64,000 bases of DNA, from assembly GCA_963739645.1 (NCBI GenBank), contig CAVUBM010000060.1, positions 124,001-188,000 of the forward strand, written 5' to 3'. This document shows positions 21,401-30,466 of this stretch, piece by piece (position 1 is the stretch's first letter; the number at the start of each line of letters is the position of its first letter). A program made the position numbers and the translations under genes. This DNA comes from JASHPR01 sp963739645 (GTDB lineage Bacteria > Actinomycetota > Actinomycetes > Streptosporangiales > Streptosporangiaceae). Under the pieces are notes generated by a model. It was not told the origin of the DNA. It searched no databases and worked only from the letters and a program-made list of their open reading frames with translations.

Positions 21401-22398
21401 AGCGACTCCGCCCGTACCCGGGGATCGACGGCCAGCCGGAGCAGGTCGACGACCAGGTTCATGACCACGACGGCCGTCGCCGCGACGATCACGGTGCCCA
21501 TCAGCACCGGGCGGTCCACGTTATCGAACGCCTGCACCTGCAGCTGGCCGATGCCCGGCCAGGCGAAGATGTCCTCCACGAACACCACGCCGGACAGGAA
21601 CAGGGCGACGTCCATGCCGGCCATGGTGAGCACCGGCGGCACCACCACGCGCATGACGTGACCACGCAGGATCTGCCGCCGGGTCAGGCCCTTGGCCAGC
21701 GCGGTCCGCACGAACGGGGCGGGCAGCACCTCGCGCAGCTGGTCGCGCACCACGATGGCGTAGTAGGGCACCCCGAGCAGGCCGAGGGTGAGCGCGGGCA
21801 GCACCAGCTGCCCGGCACCGAGGCCGCCGGAGACCGGGAGCACCGGCCAGACGTAGCCGAACAGCAGCAGCAGCAGGAACCCGAACGTGAACGTGGGCAC
21901 CGACAGCAGCCCGATGTTGATGCTGGCCAGCACCCAGCTGCGCTTCGGGCGCAGGCCGTCCCACACCCCGAGCGCCGCGCCGATGGCCAGCTCGACCACG
22001 AGCCCGGCCGCCATCAGCAGGACCGTCGCGGGCAGCCGCCCGGCCAGCAGGCTGGTGACCGAGGTCTGCGACACGTAGGAGTAGCCGAGGTCGCCGTGCA
22101 GCACCCCCCCGATGTAGCTGAGCAGCTGCTGCCATTCGGGCCGGTTGAGGTGCAGGTTGCGGGCGACCTCGGCGACCACCTGGCGGCTGGCCTTGGGCCC
22201 GGCCACCACGCGGGCCGGGTTGGCGGGGATCACGAACTCGAGCACGAATGTGAGCACGATCACCGCGAGCACGGTGAGGGCCGCGAGCCCGATCCGCAGC
22301 GCGATCTTGCGGGCCAGCGTCCGCTGCTCGGCGGTGGCGCCGGGCTCCCGGGCCCGCCGCCTGCCGAGACCCGGCTGTGCGCCTACTTGTCCAGCCAT
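21397..22398 (-). CDS. Peptide-type ABC transporter permease (DppB family)
   Basis: 333 residues from ATG 22398 (MAGQVGAQPGLG). Six TM segments and the EAA-like loop RTALAKGLTRRQILRGHVMR are visible, ending FVEDIFAWPGIGQL as in DppB/OppB. The start lies inside the 3' end of the preceding permease gene (stop 22383), a 16-base overlap. It forms the membrane channel with the DppC-type protein. Confidence 0.92.
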   Translation of the reverse strand: MAGQVGAQPGLGRRRAREPGATAEQRTLARKIALRIGLAALTVLAVIVLTFVLEFVIPANPARVVAGPKASRQVVAEVARNLHLNRPEWQQLLSYIGGVLHGDLGYSYVSQTSVTSLLAGRLPATVLLMAAGLVVELAIGAALGVWDGLRPKRSWVLASINIGLLSVPTFTFGFLLLLLFGYVWPVLPVSGGLGAGQLVLPALTLGLLGVPYYAIVVRDQLREVLPAPFVRTALAKGLTRRQILRGHVMRVVVPPVLTMAGMDVALFLSGVVFVEDIFAWPGIGQLQVQAFDNVDRPVLMGTVIVAATAVVVMNLVVDLLRLAVDPRVRAESL

Positions 22399-23272
22399 GA
22401 CTTCCTGGCCCGGCCGGGCTCGCGGCTGGTCAGCCCCTCGCCGATCAGGACGAACGCGAGGACCGTGAGGACGATGCACAGCAGCGGCTCGATGACCAGG
22501 TGCGGGGCGAACTGGAGGCTGTTCTCGCCGGACTGCAGCATGTTGCCCCAGTCGGGCTTCGGCGGCTGGATGCCGGCCCCAGGAAGGACAGCCCGGCCCC
22601 GATCGAGACCACGCTGGCCGCGTTCAGCGCGGAGATGACCAGGATCAGCGAGGACAGGTGCGGGAGGATATGCCGTCGTAGCACGGCCGGGCGGCGCAGC
22701 CCGGCCGCCACGGCGGCGTCAACGAAGACCCTGGTGCGCAGCCGCAGTACCTCGCCGTAGATCACCCGGGCCGTCCAGGCCCAGAACAGCGCCGTGACCA
22801 CGATGACGATGCCGGTGATGCCCACGCCGACCACGCTGGCTATGGCCAGGCCGGAGACCACCGTCGGCACCGACAGGAAGATGTCGGTGATCCGCATCAG
22901 CACCTGCTCGGCCGGGCCCCGGTAGAAGCCCGCGACCAGGCCGACGAGCACGCCGAGCGCCAGCGAGGTGAAGCTGGCGATGAACGTCATCTCCAGGGTG
23001 GACCGGGCGCCGGCGGCGAGCCGGGCGAGCATGTCCCGGCCGATCTCGTCCGTGCCGAGGATGTGCCCGGGCGCGCCGACGCCGAGCGGCAGGCCCTTGG
23101 CGTTCAGCCCGTCCGGGTAGATGTGGTACGGCGACCCGAACACCGGCGCGATGACCGCGAACACGATCAGGGCCGTGAGCAGGATGAGCCCGGCCAGCAG
23201 CGCACCGCTCGGCCGCCACGTGCGGGTTGCGCTGCGCGCGGCCGGCTCGGCTTGCAGGGTGACGGTGGTCAT
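22383..23272 (-). CDS. Peptide-type ABC transporter permease (DppC family), one frameshift
   Basis: About 296 residues. ATG 23272, N-terminal TM, then LGTDEIGRDMLARLAAG, the conserved DppC/OppC motif, and VDAAVAAGLRRPAVLRRHILPH. After LSFLG the frame breaks at a four-base G/C run near 22577; restoring one base gives the family C-terminus (KPDWGNML, FAPHLVIEPLLCIVLTVLAF) ending at TAG 22383. The break in a homopolymer is typical of sequencing error. Confidence 0.88.
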
Positions 23273-23276
23273 CGGC

Positions 23277-24995
23277 CTACATCCACATCCGGCCGTAGTA
23301 GCTGCCGGTCTCGCCCCGGTAGCGGAAGTTGCGCAGCTTCGGGCTCCGCCCGGCCAGGAACCCGATGTCGGCCAGGAACACCGCGGGCGGGTCGGCCACC
23401 AGCTCTTCCTCGATCTTCGCGACGTAGGTGTTGCTCGTGGCCAGCGTGGTCTGGTGCTCGGCCTGGGTGGTGAGCGAGTCGATGGTCGCGTTCTTATATC
23501 CCGAGTAGTTGTAGGAGCCGTCCGAGGTGAAGTTCGGGATGATCAGGTCCAGCGCGCTCGGCTGCGTCATGTAGTAGTCGTCCTGATAGGACTGGGTCCG
23601 CAGCGGGGACGTGGTGGTCAGCGTGTCATAGGCCGAGGTGCTCATCGTGTTGATGGTGATGTGCACGCCGAACGCCGCCCATTGCTGCTGCAGGACCTGC
23701 GCGATCTCCAGCCACGGGTCGCTCCCGTCGGTCACGAAGCCCATCTGCAGCTTGGTCACCCCGGCCTGGGCCAGCAGCGAGCGCGCCCGGGCCGGGTCAT
23801 AGCCGAACGGCTTGGCGGTCCTGGGGTACTCGGCCAGGTTGGACGGCAGCGGGTAGCCCGAGGCCTTGTACACGCCGTGGGCCACCTTGGTCACGGCGGC
23901 CCGGTCGGTCGCCCAGTTCAGGGCCTGCCGTACCCGGGTGTCCGCGAGCGGGCCCTTCGCGCAGTTGAGCTGGATCCAGGCCGTGGCGTTCACCGGGAAT
24001 CTGTCGACGTACTTGGCCAGGTTGGACTCGGCCTGGACCTGGGCCGCGAGCGTCGCGCCGATGCCGTCGCCGATGATCTCCACGCTGCCCTGCTCGAGCT
24101 GCAGCAGTTCGAGCTGAGAATTGACGCCCCAGCGGTAGTTCACCCCGGCCAGGTAGGGCAGGCCCTTCCAGGCGTAGTGCGGGTTCCTGGCGAACGTGGC
24201 CGACTGCGATGACTGCGAATAGCTCTGGACCACGAACGGGCCGGTGCTGGTCGGGTGGGTGCCGAATTCCGCACCATCCTTCTCCACCACCTCGCGCGGC
24301 ACCGCGGCCATGTAGGGCTGGGCCAGCGTGTTCAGGAAGGTGAACGTCGGCTGCTCCAGGCGGACCTCGACGGTGTGGTCGTCGAGCGCCTTCACCCCGG
24401 TGAGCGTGGTGGACTTCCCGTTGATCACCGGCCCGGACCCGACGACCGGGATCAGGTAGGACGACGCCCACGAGGCCAGCTTGGGGTTGAGCACCCGGGT
24501 CCAGCTGTACACGTAGTCGTCGGCGACGATCTCGCGGCCGGTGGAGAACTTGGCTCCCGGCCGGAGCTTGATGACGTACCGCAGGCCGCCGTCGGTGACC
24601 TCGGGCAGCGCCGCGGCCAGCGCGGGAGCCGCGGGGCCAAACTGCCCGGCGAACTGGTAGAGCGGGGTGTTGAGCAGGGACGTGAGCGCGTCCCAGGCCG
24701 TGGTGTTGTAGCCGATGATGGGGTCGAAAGAGTTGGCCTCTGACACCCAGTTGACGTTGACCGTGCCGCCGTACGCGCCGCCGGACACCGGCCCTGGGCC
24801 TGGCGGACCCGACGCGACGTGCGCGCCGCCAGGCCCGCTGCTGCCCGTGTTGCCCCCCGCGTTGTAGGCCTTGGTGCTGCAGGCGGCCACGCCCGCGGCG
24901 GTCAGGCCCGCGCCTGCTGCCCCGAGGAACTGGCGCCGGCTCAGCCGCGCCGCCACGGGATCGTCTTTCTCGTTTCGCAGCCCCCTGGTTCGCAT
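23277..24995 (-). CDS. Peptide-type ABC transporter substrate-binding lipoprotein
   Basis: 572 residues, ATG 24995 preceded by GGAGG. A Tat-type signal SRRQFLGAAGAG ends in a lipobox-like AAGVAAC, so the protein is exported and lipid-anchored. The mature part belongs to the SBP_bac_5 (DppA/OppA) family, with FDPIIGYN near the start and the KLRPGAKFSTG motif. It captures the ligand for the importer; SBP_5 proteins bind peptides but also other small molecules, so the substrate is open. It lies 4 bases before the DppC-type gene. Confidence 0.93.
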   Translation of the reverse strand: MRTRGLRNEKDDPVAARLSRRQFLGAAGAGLTAAGVAACSTKAYNAGGNTGSSGPGGAHVASGPPGPGPVSGGAYGGTVNVNWVSEANSFDPIIGYNTTAWDALTSLLNTPLYQFAGQFGPAAPALAAALPEVTDGGLRYVIKLRPGAKFSTGREIVADDYVYSWTRVLNPKLASWASSYLIPVVGSGPVINGKSTTLTGVKALDDHTVEVRLEQPTFTFLNTLAQPYMAAVPREVVEKDGAEFGTHPTSTGPFVVQSYSQSSQSATFARNPHYAWKGLPYLAGVNYRWGVNSQLELLQLEQGSVEIIGDGIGATLAAQVQAESNLAKYVDRFPVNATAWIQLNCAKGPLADTRVRQALNWATDRAAVTKVAHGVYKASGYPLPSNLAEYPRTAKPFGYDPARARSLLAQAGVTKLQMGFVTDGSDPWLEIAQVLQQQWAAFGVHITINTMSTSAYDTLTTTSPLRTQSYQDDYYMTQPSALDLIIPNFTSDGSYNYSGYKNATIDSLTTQAEHQTTLATSNTYVAKIEEELVADPPAVFLADIGFLAGRSPKLRNFRYRGETGSYYGRMWM

Positions 24996-25026
24996 GGTGA
25001 CCTCCGGTGCTGTGTTGCTGTTGCGG

Positions 25027-25881
25027 TTACTGATCGGCTGGCTGGTGCCTCTCCTCGGTGGTGCAGGCGTCGGCGGCCCACTCGGCCCACGACCGCATGG
25101 CCCGCGCCCGCCGGGACCGGCGCTGCAGCGGGTACTCGAGCGTGTAGCCCAGCGCCCCGGTCAGCTGGTGACAGGCGGCCGTGACCTCGGTGCCGGCCGC
25201 GGCCGCGTAGCTCAGCGCCGCCCACGAGTGCTCACGCTCGGCCAGCAGCCTGACCCCGTCGAGCGCCGTGGCCGCGTCCGCGAGCCGGGACTGGACGGTC
25301 GGCTGCGCGTCGAGCATCGTCCCGAACGCCTGCCGGGACCGGACGTGCGCGAGACAGGTCTCGAAGGCCGCGCCGGCCAGACCGGCCAGGTAGCCGATCG
25401 AGGCGGCCCGCCACGCCGTCAGCCGGCGCGCGGCGGCCGCGGCGGGCACGTCGTCTCCCCGGCGCTGGGCGGTCAGCACGGACACGGCGGAGGCGTCGCC
25501 GTAGGCGGCCGGGGCGAGCGCCAGGATCTCCACCTCGCGCAGGCCGTCCCCGGGCCGGAGCGCAACCGCGCGCCCGTGGACCCGGCCGTGCCGGACGAGA
25601 CCGTCCACGACCGGGCTCCCGCCGAGCAGCGCGTCGACGTGGCCCAGGCTGACCAGGCCCCGGCCCAGCTCCACCGCGGCCAGGGCCACGACCGAGGCGT
25701 CGATGTCCTCGTCGGCCAGGCCCGGCCACCCGATCTCGGCCAGCGCCTCCCCGATCGCCTCGGCGGGCGGGGTCGCGGTGTCGTCGGCACGCGCCCCTGG
25801 CTGCCATGGATCCGGTGGCTGGTGGTCGCGCACGACCCGCGCCATGGTCTCGGCCAGCAGGGTGGCGGCCACGTCGGTCAT
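25027..25881 (-). CDS. Acyl-CoA dehydrogenase-like protein (short subunit)
   Basis: 284 residues from ATG 25881, overlapping the CoA-transferase stop (ATGA). It is shorter than ordinary acyl-CoA dehydrogenases (about 380); the C-terminal helical bundle is recognisable (RSRQAFGTMLDAQPTVQS, GALGYTLEYPLQR), whereas the N-terminal flavin domain is weak. Together with the full-length enzyme at 27213 it resembles the actinobacterial paired FadE subunits that form heterotetramers (for example ChsE1-ChsE2), so I infer a heteromeric enzyme. Confidence 0.82.
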   Translation of the reverse strand: MTDVAATLLAETMARVVRDHQPPDPWQPGARADDTATPPAEAIGEALAEIGWPGLADEDIDASVVALAAVELGRGLVSLGHVDALLGGSPVVDGLVRHGRVHGRAVALRPGDGLREVEILALAPAAYGDASAVSVLTAQRRGDDVPAAAAARRLTAWRAASIGYLAGLAGAAFETCLAHVRSRQAFGTMLDAQPTVQSRLADAATALDGVRLLAEREHSWAALSYAAAAGTEVTAACHQLTGALGYTLEYPLQRRSRRARAMRSWAEWAADACTTEERHQPADQ

Positions 25882-27225
25882 CGCGCCGCCTCCGCCGCGC
25901 TGGCCGCGCCGGATTCCGCGGCGCTCATCGCGCCGCCTCCGGCCCGATCGTCGGCCCCGGCCCGATCGTCGGCCCCGGGCCCCACCGCAGCCAGCCGCTC
26001 CAGCTCGTGCTGATGCTCGCCTGGGCCCGGCGCGCGCCGGGCGGTGACCAGCGGCTCGCCGCCCTGCTTGACCACGCCGCCGAGCAGCCGCGTCGGCCCG
26101 AGCCCTGGCTGGTCCAGGCTGATGATCAGCCCGTTGGCTCGCGCCTGGGCCGAGGCCGCGGCCGCGTCCAGGGTGCGCACCTCGGCCACCGGCACCCCGG
26201 CTGCGGTGAACCGCTCGATCCACTCGGCGGCCGTGCCCGCGAGCAGCCGGCGTTCCACCTCCCGCACCAGCGCCGCCCGGGCCGATCGTTCCTGCTCGTG
26301 CGCGGCCGGCCGCTGCGGGTTCTCCACGTAGGGGTCGGCCAGGTCCAGCGTGGCGAGCAGCCGCCGGCGCTGCGCCACGTCGAGGCACCCGACCGCGATG
26401 AACGCGTCGGCCGTCTCGTAGCACCGGTAGAACGGCTCGAGCTCGGCCGCGGCGGCCCGGGCCGCGGTCTGCTCGCGCATCGCCTGGGCGTCGAACCGCC
26501 GGGACGGGCTGGTCTCCTGCCCCGTGGTTTCCTGCCCCGTGGTTTCCTGTCCCGTGGTTTCCTGCCCCGTGGCGAGCTGCTGCGCCTGCAGCGTCAGCGA
26601 GGCGCCGAGCAGCGATACCTCGAAGTCCGGCGCGCCCGGCGCGCGCTGGCGCTGAAGCAGGCCGGTCAGCACGGCCACGGCGGCCAGCAGCCCGGTCGTG
26701 AAGTCGGCCAGCGGCATGCGGCCGAGCCGCTCAGGAACCTGCTGCCCGGTATGGGCGGCCGAGGCCAGCAGCCCGGCCACGGCCTGGGCGATCAGGTCGT
26801 AGCCGGGCGTGCCCGCCTCCGGCCCGACGCTGCCGAACGCCGAGATCGCGCAGACCACGGCCCGGTCGTTGATGCGCTTGACCGCGGCGGCGTCGAGCCC
26901 GAAGGCCGCGGCCCGGGACGGCAGGAAGTTGTGCACCACGGCATCGGCGCGGGCGATCAGCCCGGCCGCGAGCTCCCGGCCCTCCGGACGGGCCAGAGTC
27001 GCAGATGACCGAGCGCTTGCCGCGGTTCAGACTGCAGAAGTACCGGCTTTGCCCGGGGACAACGGGGTCGTAGTGCCGGTACGCGTCGCCGCCCGGACGC
27101 TCGACCTTGATCACGTCCGCGCCGAGATCCGAGAGCAGCATCGTGGCCAGCGGGCCGGCCACGTACTGCGAGAAGTCGAGCACCAGCAGGCCGTCGAGCG
27201 GCCGGGGCCTGGTCACCGGGGGCAC
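25878..27225 (-). CDS. Class III (CaiB/BaiF) CoA-transferase, one frameshift
   Basis: About 449 residues starting near 27225. The N-terminus LDGLLVLDFSQYVAGP, MLLSDLGADVIKVERPGGD is diagnostic; after a frame change near 27000 the protein continues VVHNFLPSRAAAFGLD and then RPLADFTTGL-like and VAEVRTLD segments. It would move CoA to a carboxylate before dehydrogenation by the flanking acyl-CoA dehydrogenases. Unusual: a surface insertion made of four GQETT/S repeats and a C-terminal duplicated GADDRA, both encoded by exact tandem DNA repeats. Confidence 0.88.
25941..25976. repeat. Tandem repeat, 18 bp x 2
   Basis: Two identical 18-bp units lie head to tail within the 3' end of the CoA-transferase gene and encode GADDRA twice. 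Such in-frame duplication near a C-terminus suggests recent slippage. Confidence 0.9.
26513..26572. repeat. Tandem repeat, 15 bp x 4, in the CoA-transferase gene
   Basis: Four head-to-tail 15-bp units, nearly identical (differences only in the first two bases of copy 1 and one base in copy 3), encode a QETTG ladder in the CoA-transferase. The unit length is a multiple of three, so copy-number change keeps the reading frame. Confidence 0.95.
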
Positions 27226-28340
27226 CCAAGCCCCTGCCGGGCGATCACCCGGCGCTGGATCTCCGCGGCCCCGCCCGCGATCGTCGCGCCGGATACCGCC
27301 CGGGCGAAGGCGGCCACCCGGCCGCCGAGCACCGCATCCGCCCCGTCCTCGATGAGCGCCCGCGGCCCGAGCATGTCGACCGCGGCCTCGGCGATCTGCT
27401 GCAGCAGCAGCGCGATCGACAGCTTGGCCATGGACGCGGCGGTGGCCGCCGGCCTGGCGGCCAGCAGCTCGGTCGCCCGCCTGCCGTGCAGCCGGGCCGC
27501 GAGCGCGGCGCCGCGCAGGGTCCGCAGCCGCCGCACCCAGCCCGCCGGGGCCAGCTCGCCGAGGCGGTCGAGGAGCCAGAGCGCGGTGCCCACCTTCTCG
27601 CTGGTGACCCGCTCATAGTCGAGGGTGCCCATGATGACCTTCCAGCCCGCGTCGATCTCCCCGACCACCTGCGTCAGCGGCACCTCGACCTGGTCGAGCA
27701 CGACCTCGCCGAGGGTGCCGCCGCCGACCGTGCGGTGCACGGACCAGGCCAGGCCGGGCGCGGACATCTCGGCCAGCACCACCGACAGGCCCCGGTGCCG
27801 GTCCGGGCCGGTCCGGACGGCCAGGTAGATCCAGTCGGCCTGGTCGACGCTGGAGGTCCAGATCTTGCGCCCGCTGATCACCAGCCGGTCGCCGTGCACC
27901 TGCCCGGTGGTGCGCAGGGCGGCCAGGTCCGATCCGGCGTCGGATTCCGAGAAGCCCTGGCAGAACACGATCTGGCCGGCGGCGATCGGGGGCAGGAAGC
28001 GGGCGGCGAGCAGGCGGGAGAACTGCATCAGCGCGTTGCCGATGGTCTTCACCGACAGCAGGTAACTCGACAGCGGGAGCCAGTGGTACCCGAACTGCTC
28101 CTCGGCCGCGACCGTGTGCAGCGCGGTCAGGCCGCGGCCGCCGAGCGCCTCGGGCCAGTGCAGCCCGATCAGGCCGCGCCGGCCGAGCCCCTCGTAGACG
28201 GCGCGGCAGTCCGCGTCGGACGGCATGCCCTGGCCGCGCAGGGCGGGGAACGCCGCCGCGACCTCGCTGAGGGCACGGGCCGCCGCATCGGCTTCAGCGG
28301 CGGCGCCGGCGATCGTGACGCTCGATGTCACCGGGATCAT
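27213..28340 (-). CDS. Acyl-CoA dehydrogenase
   Basis: 375 residues, the first gene of the long leftward operon. The FAD signature FCQGFSESDAGSDLAAL, DRLVISGRKIWTSS and the C-terminal GGAAEIQRRVIARQGLG are typical. It overlaps the CoA-transferase start by 13 bases. It introduces a trans double bond in an acyl-CoA, passing electrons to ETF. Expression probably starts from the 64-base gap shared with the divergent IclR gene. Confidence 0.94.
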   Translation of the reverse strand: MIPVTSSVTIAGAAAEADAAARALSEVAAAFPALRGQGMPSDADCRAVYEGLGRRGLIGLHWPEALGGRGLTALHTVAAEEQFGYHWLPLSSYLLSVKTIGNALMQFSRLLAARFLPPIAAGQIVFCQGFSESDAGSDLAALRTTGQVHGDRLVISGRKIWTSSVDQADWIYLAVRTGPDRHRGLSVVLAEMSAPGLAWSVHRTVGGGTLGEVVLDQVEVPLTQVVGEIDAGWKVIMGTLDYERVTSEKVGTALWLLDRLGELAPAGWVRRLRTLRGAALAARLHGRRATELLAARPAATAASMAKLSIALLLQQIAEAAVDMLGPRALIEDGADAVLGGRVAAFARAVSGATIAGGAAEIQRRVIARQGLGCPR

Positions 28341-28357
28341 GACGATTCTTCATCAGT

Positions 28358-28372
28358 TTTCGTATAATGAAA
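28358..28372. promoter_or_regulatory. Candidate IclR operator overlapping a -10 box
   Basis: In the 64-base divergent spacer a 15-base imperfect palindrome TTTCGTATAATGAAA (arms TTTCnTn) contains a perfect TATAAT at 28363-28368 on the plus strand, 37 bases before the IclR start. Size and symmetry match IclR-family operators, so the regulator may control itself and the leftward operon from here. Binding is inferred. Confidence 0.5.
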
Positions 28373-28404
28373 GTAACGCCCGATTTATGAAAGGTTAACG
28401 CCTG

Positions 28405-29190
28405 ATGGCCGGAGAGGTCAACGACAACGGCAGGTCCCCGGCTTCGCTCAAGACGCTGCGGCGCGGGCTTGATGTCCTCTCCCTGTTCAGCCAGTCCCCG
28501 GAGTGGACCCAGTCCGGCATTTCCCAGGCGACCGGGCTCCCGATGCCGACCGTGTACCGGCTGTGCCTGACGCTGGTGGAGGCGGGGTTCCTGGAGCGGG
28601 ACGGCCACCGCCTGCGCTGCGGGGTGAAGCTCATCGAGCTCGCCAGCGGGGCGGTGTCGGCGCTCACGCCGCTGGACGTGGTGGCCGAGCACCTGCAGGC
28701 GCTGGCGGACGCGACCGGTGAGACGGCCAACCTCGGCATCCTGGTCGGCGGCGAGGTCGTCTACCTGCGCAGTGCCGCGGGGGAGCGGCTGCTCCGCCCG
28801 CAGGTCGCGGTCGGCTCCCGGGCACCCGCCTACTGCACCGCGATCGGCAAGTGCCTGCTGGCCCAGCTCGACCCGGCCGACGCCCGCGCGGCGGCCGGCC
28901 CTGAGCCCTACCCGCCCAGGACCGAGCACACGCCCACCAGCTGGCAGGCGCTGTCGGCCGCCCTGGACCAGGCCAGGATCGACGGCATCGCCGAGTCCAA
29001 CCAGGAGTACGAGCTCGGGCTCAACTCGTTCGCCACGCGGGTGCCATCGGTGGACGGCGGCCGGCCGAGCGCGATCAGCGTGTCACCGCCCACGTCGAGG
29101 GCGACCAAAAGCGACCGGCGGCTGCTGACCGCCGAGCTCAGCCGCGCGGCCGAGGCCATCACCGCGGTCATGCGGCTCATCGGATCGTAG
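28405..29190 (+). CDS. IclR-family transcriptional regulator
   Basis: 261 residues. The N-terminal winged helix (LKTLRRGLDVLSLFS, ISQATGLPMPTVYRLCLTL) and the IclR effector domain (VGSRAPAYCTAIGKCLLA, GIAESNQEYELGLNS) are clear. It is divergent from the acyl-CoA dehydrogenase/ABC/CocE/Rieske operon and 19 bases before an amidohydrolase, so it most likely senses a metabolite of this pathway. Confidence 0.94.
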   Translation: MAGEVNDNGRSPASLKTLRRGLDVLSLFSQSPEWTQSGISQATGLPMPTVYRLCLTLVEAGFLERDGHRLRCGVKLIELASGAVSALTPLDVVAEHLQALADATGETANLGILVGGEVVYLRSAAGERLLRPQVAVGSRAPAYCTAIGKCLLAQLDPADARAAAGPEPYPPRTEHTPTSWQALSAALDQARIDGIAESNQEYELGLNSFATRVPSVDGGRPSAISVSPPTSRATKSDRRLLTAELSRAAEAITAVMRLIGS

Positions 29191-29209
29191 AGACCCTGGA
29201 GGACCTGAT

Positions 29210-30466
29210 ATGTCGGCGCGCACAGTGATCCGTCCCGGCCTGCTGCTCGACGTGATGACCGGGGACCTGCTGGCCGACCGCGCGGTGATCATCGATGACC
29301 ATCGCATCGCGGACGTGGTCGCCGTCGGCGATGCCCCGGCCGAGGGTCCCGCGTTCGTCGACCTGCCGGGGGGCACGCTGCTGCCCGGCCTGATCGACTG
29401 CCATGCCCACCTGGTCGGCGAGCCGGACAGCGGCAACGGGTACCTCGACCTGCTGACCAGGACCGGTGCCCAGGAGGCGATGTCGGGGGCGCGCAACGCG
29501 CGGGACACGCTGCTGGCCGGCTTCACCACCGTGCGCGACGTGGGCACGTTCCGCGCGTTCGTCGACGTCGCGCTGCGCGACGCCATCGACGCGGGCTGGG
29601 TGCCCGGTCCTCGCATGCGCGTCGCGGGCGCGTACGTGACCTGCTCCGGCGGGGGCGGCGACATCACCGGCCTGGCGCCCGATGTCGACGCGGTCGTCCC
29701 GTACGAGCTGCGGCTCGGGGTGGTCGCTTCCGTGGACGACGTGCGCCGGGCGGTGCGCCGCATCCTGCACGGCGGCGCGGACCTGGTGAAGCTGATCGCC
29801 ACCGGCGCGGTCATGACCCCGGGAGGCGTGCCAGGGGCGCCCGAGCTGACCGAGGAGCAGATCCGCGCCGCCGTCGAGGAGGCGTCGCTGTCCGGGGCGG
29901 ACGTCGCCGCCCACGCCCACGGCGCCGAAGGCATCAAGCGCGCCGTCCGCGGGGGCGTGCGCTCGATCGAGCACGGCTCGCTCATGGACGACGAGGCCAT
30001 CCAGATGATGGCCGACACCAGGACGTTCCTGGTCGCCGACGTCTACAACGGTGACTGGATCGCCGAGACCGGCCGGCGGCAGGGCTGGCGGGCCGACGTG
30101 CTCCGCAAGAACGACGAGACCACGCAGGCCCAGCGGGATGGCTTTGCCAAGTGCCTGGCCGCCGGCGTGCGCATCGCCTACGGCACCGACAGCGGCATCT
30201 ACCCGCATGGGCTCAACGCCCGCCAGCTCGCCTATCAGGTCCGCTGCGGCCAGAGCCCGCTGGACGCGATCCGCTCGGCCACCCTGCACGCGGCCGAGCT
30301 GATCCGCTGGGACGACCGGGTCGGCCGGGTCGAGCCCGGCTACCTCGCCGACATCATCACGGTGCCCGGCAACCCGCTGCAGGACGTGCGCCTGCTGGAG
30401 GACGTCGGCTTCGTCATGAAGGACGGGGTCGTTCAGCGCGCCACGATCTCGGCCGCGCAGCGGTAG
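29210..30466 (+). CDS. Metal-dependent amidohydrolase (imidazolonepropionase/prolidase-like)
   Basis: 418 residues, ATG 29210 with GGAGGA 7 bases upstream. Metal ligands of the amidohydrolase superfamily are visible: DCHAH (HxH), carboxylated lysine in LVKLIATG, histidines in AAHAHG and SIEHGS, and Asp in GTDSG. It is likely co-transcribed with the IclR gene and hydrolyses a C-N bond, possibly in the compound imported by the neighbouring transporter (inference). Its 3' end overlaps the convergent amine-oxidase gene by 34 bases. Confidence 0.92.
   Translation: MSARTVIRPGLLLDVMTGDLLADRAVIIDDHRIADVVAVGDAPAEGPAFVDLPGGTLLPGLIDCHAHLVGEPDSGNGYLDLLTRTGAQEAMSGARNARDTLLAGFTTVRDVGTFRAFVDVALRDAIDAGWVPGPRMRVAGAYVTCSGGGGDITGLAPDVDAVVPYELRLGVVASVDDVRRAVRRILHGGADLVKLIATGAVMTPGGVPGAPELTEEQIRAAVEEASLSGADVAAHAHGAEGIKRAVRGGVRSIEHGSLMDDEAIQMMADTRTFLVADVYNGDWIAETGRRQGWRADVLRKNDETTQAQRDGFAKCLAAGVRIAYGTDSGIYPHGLNARQLAYQVRCGQSPLDAIRSATLHAAELIRWDDRVGRVEPGYLADIITVPGNPLQDVRLLEDVGFVMKDGVVQRATISAAQR

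Noticed and set aside
26513..26572. Possible CRISPR-like repeat
   Set aside because: The units are contiguous with no spacers and lie in a coding region; it is a protein-coding tandem repeat.
28321..28345. CCGGGATCATG as a further copy of the CATGATCC palindrome
   Set aside because: Only one arm is present and it is the coding start of the acyl-CoA dehydrogenase gene.
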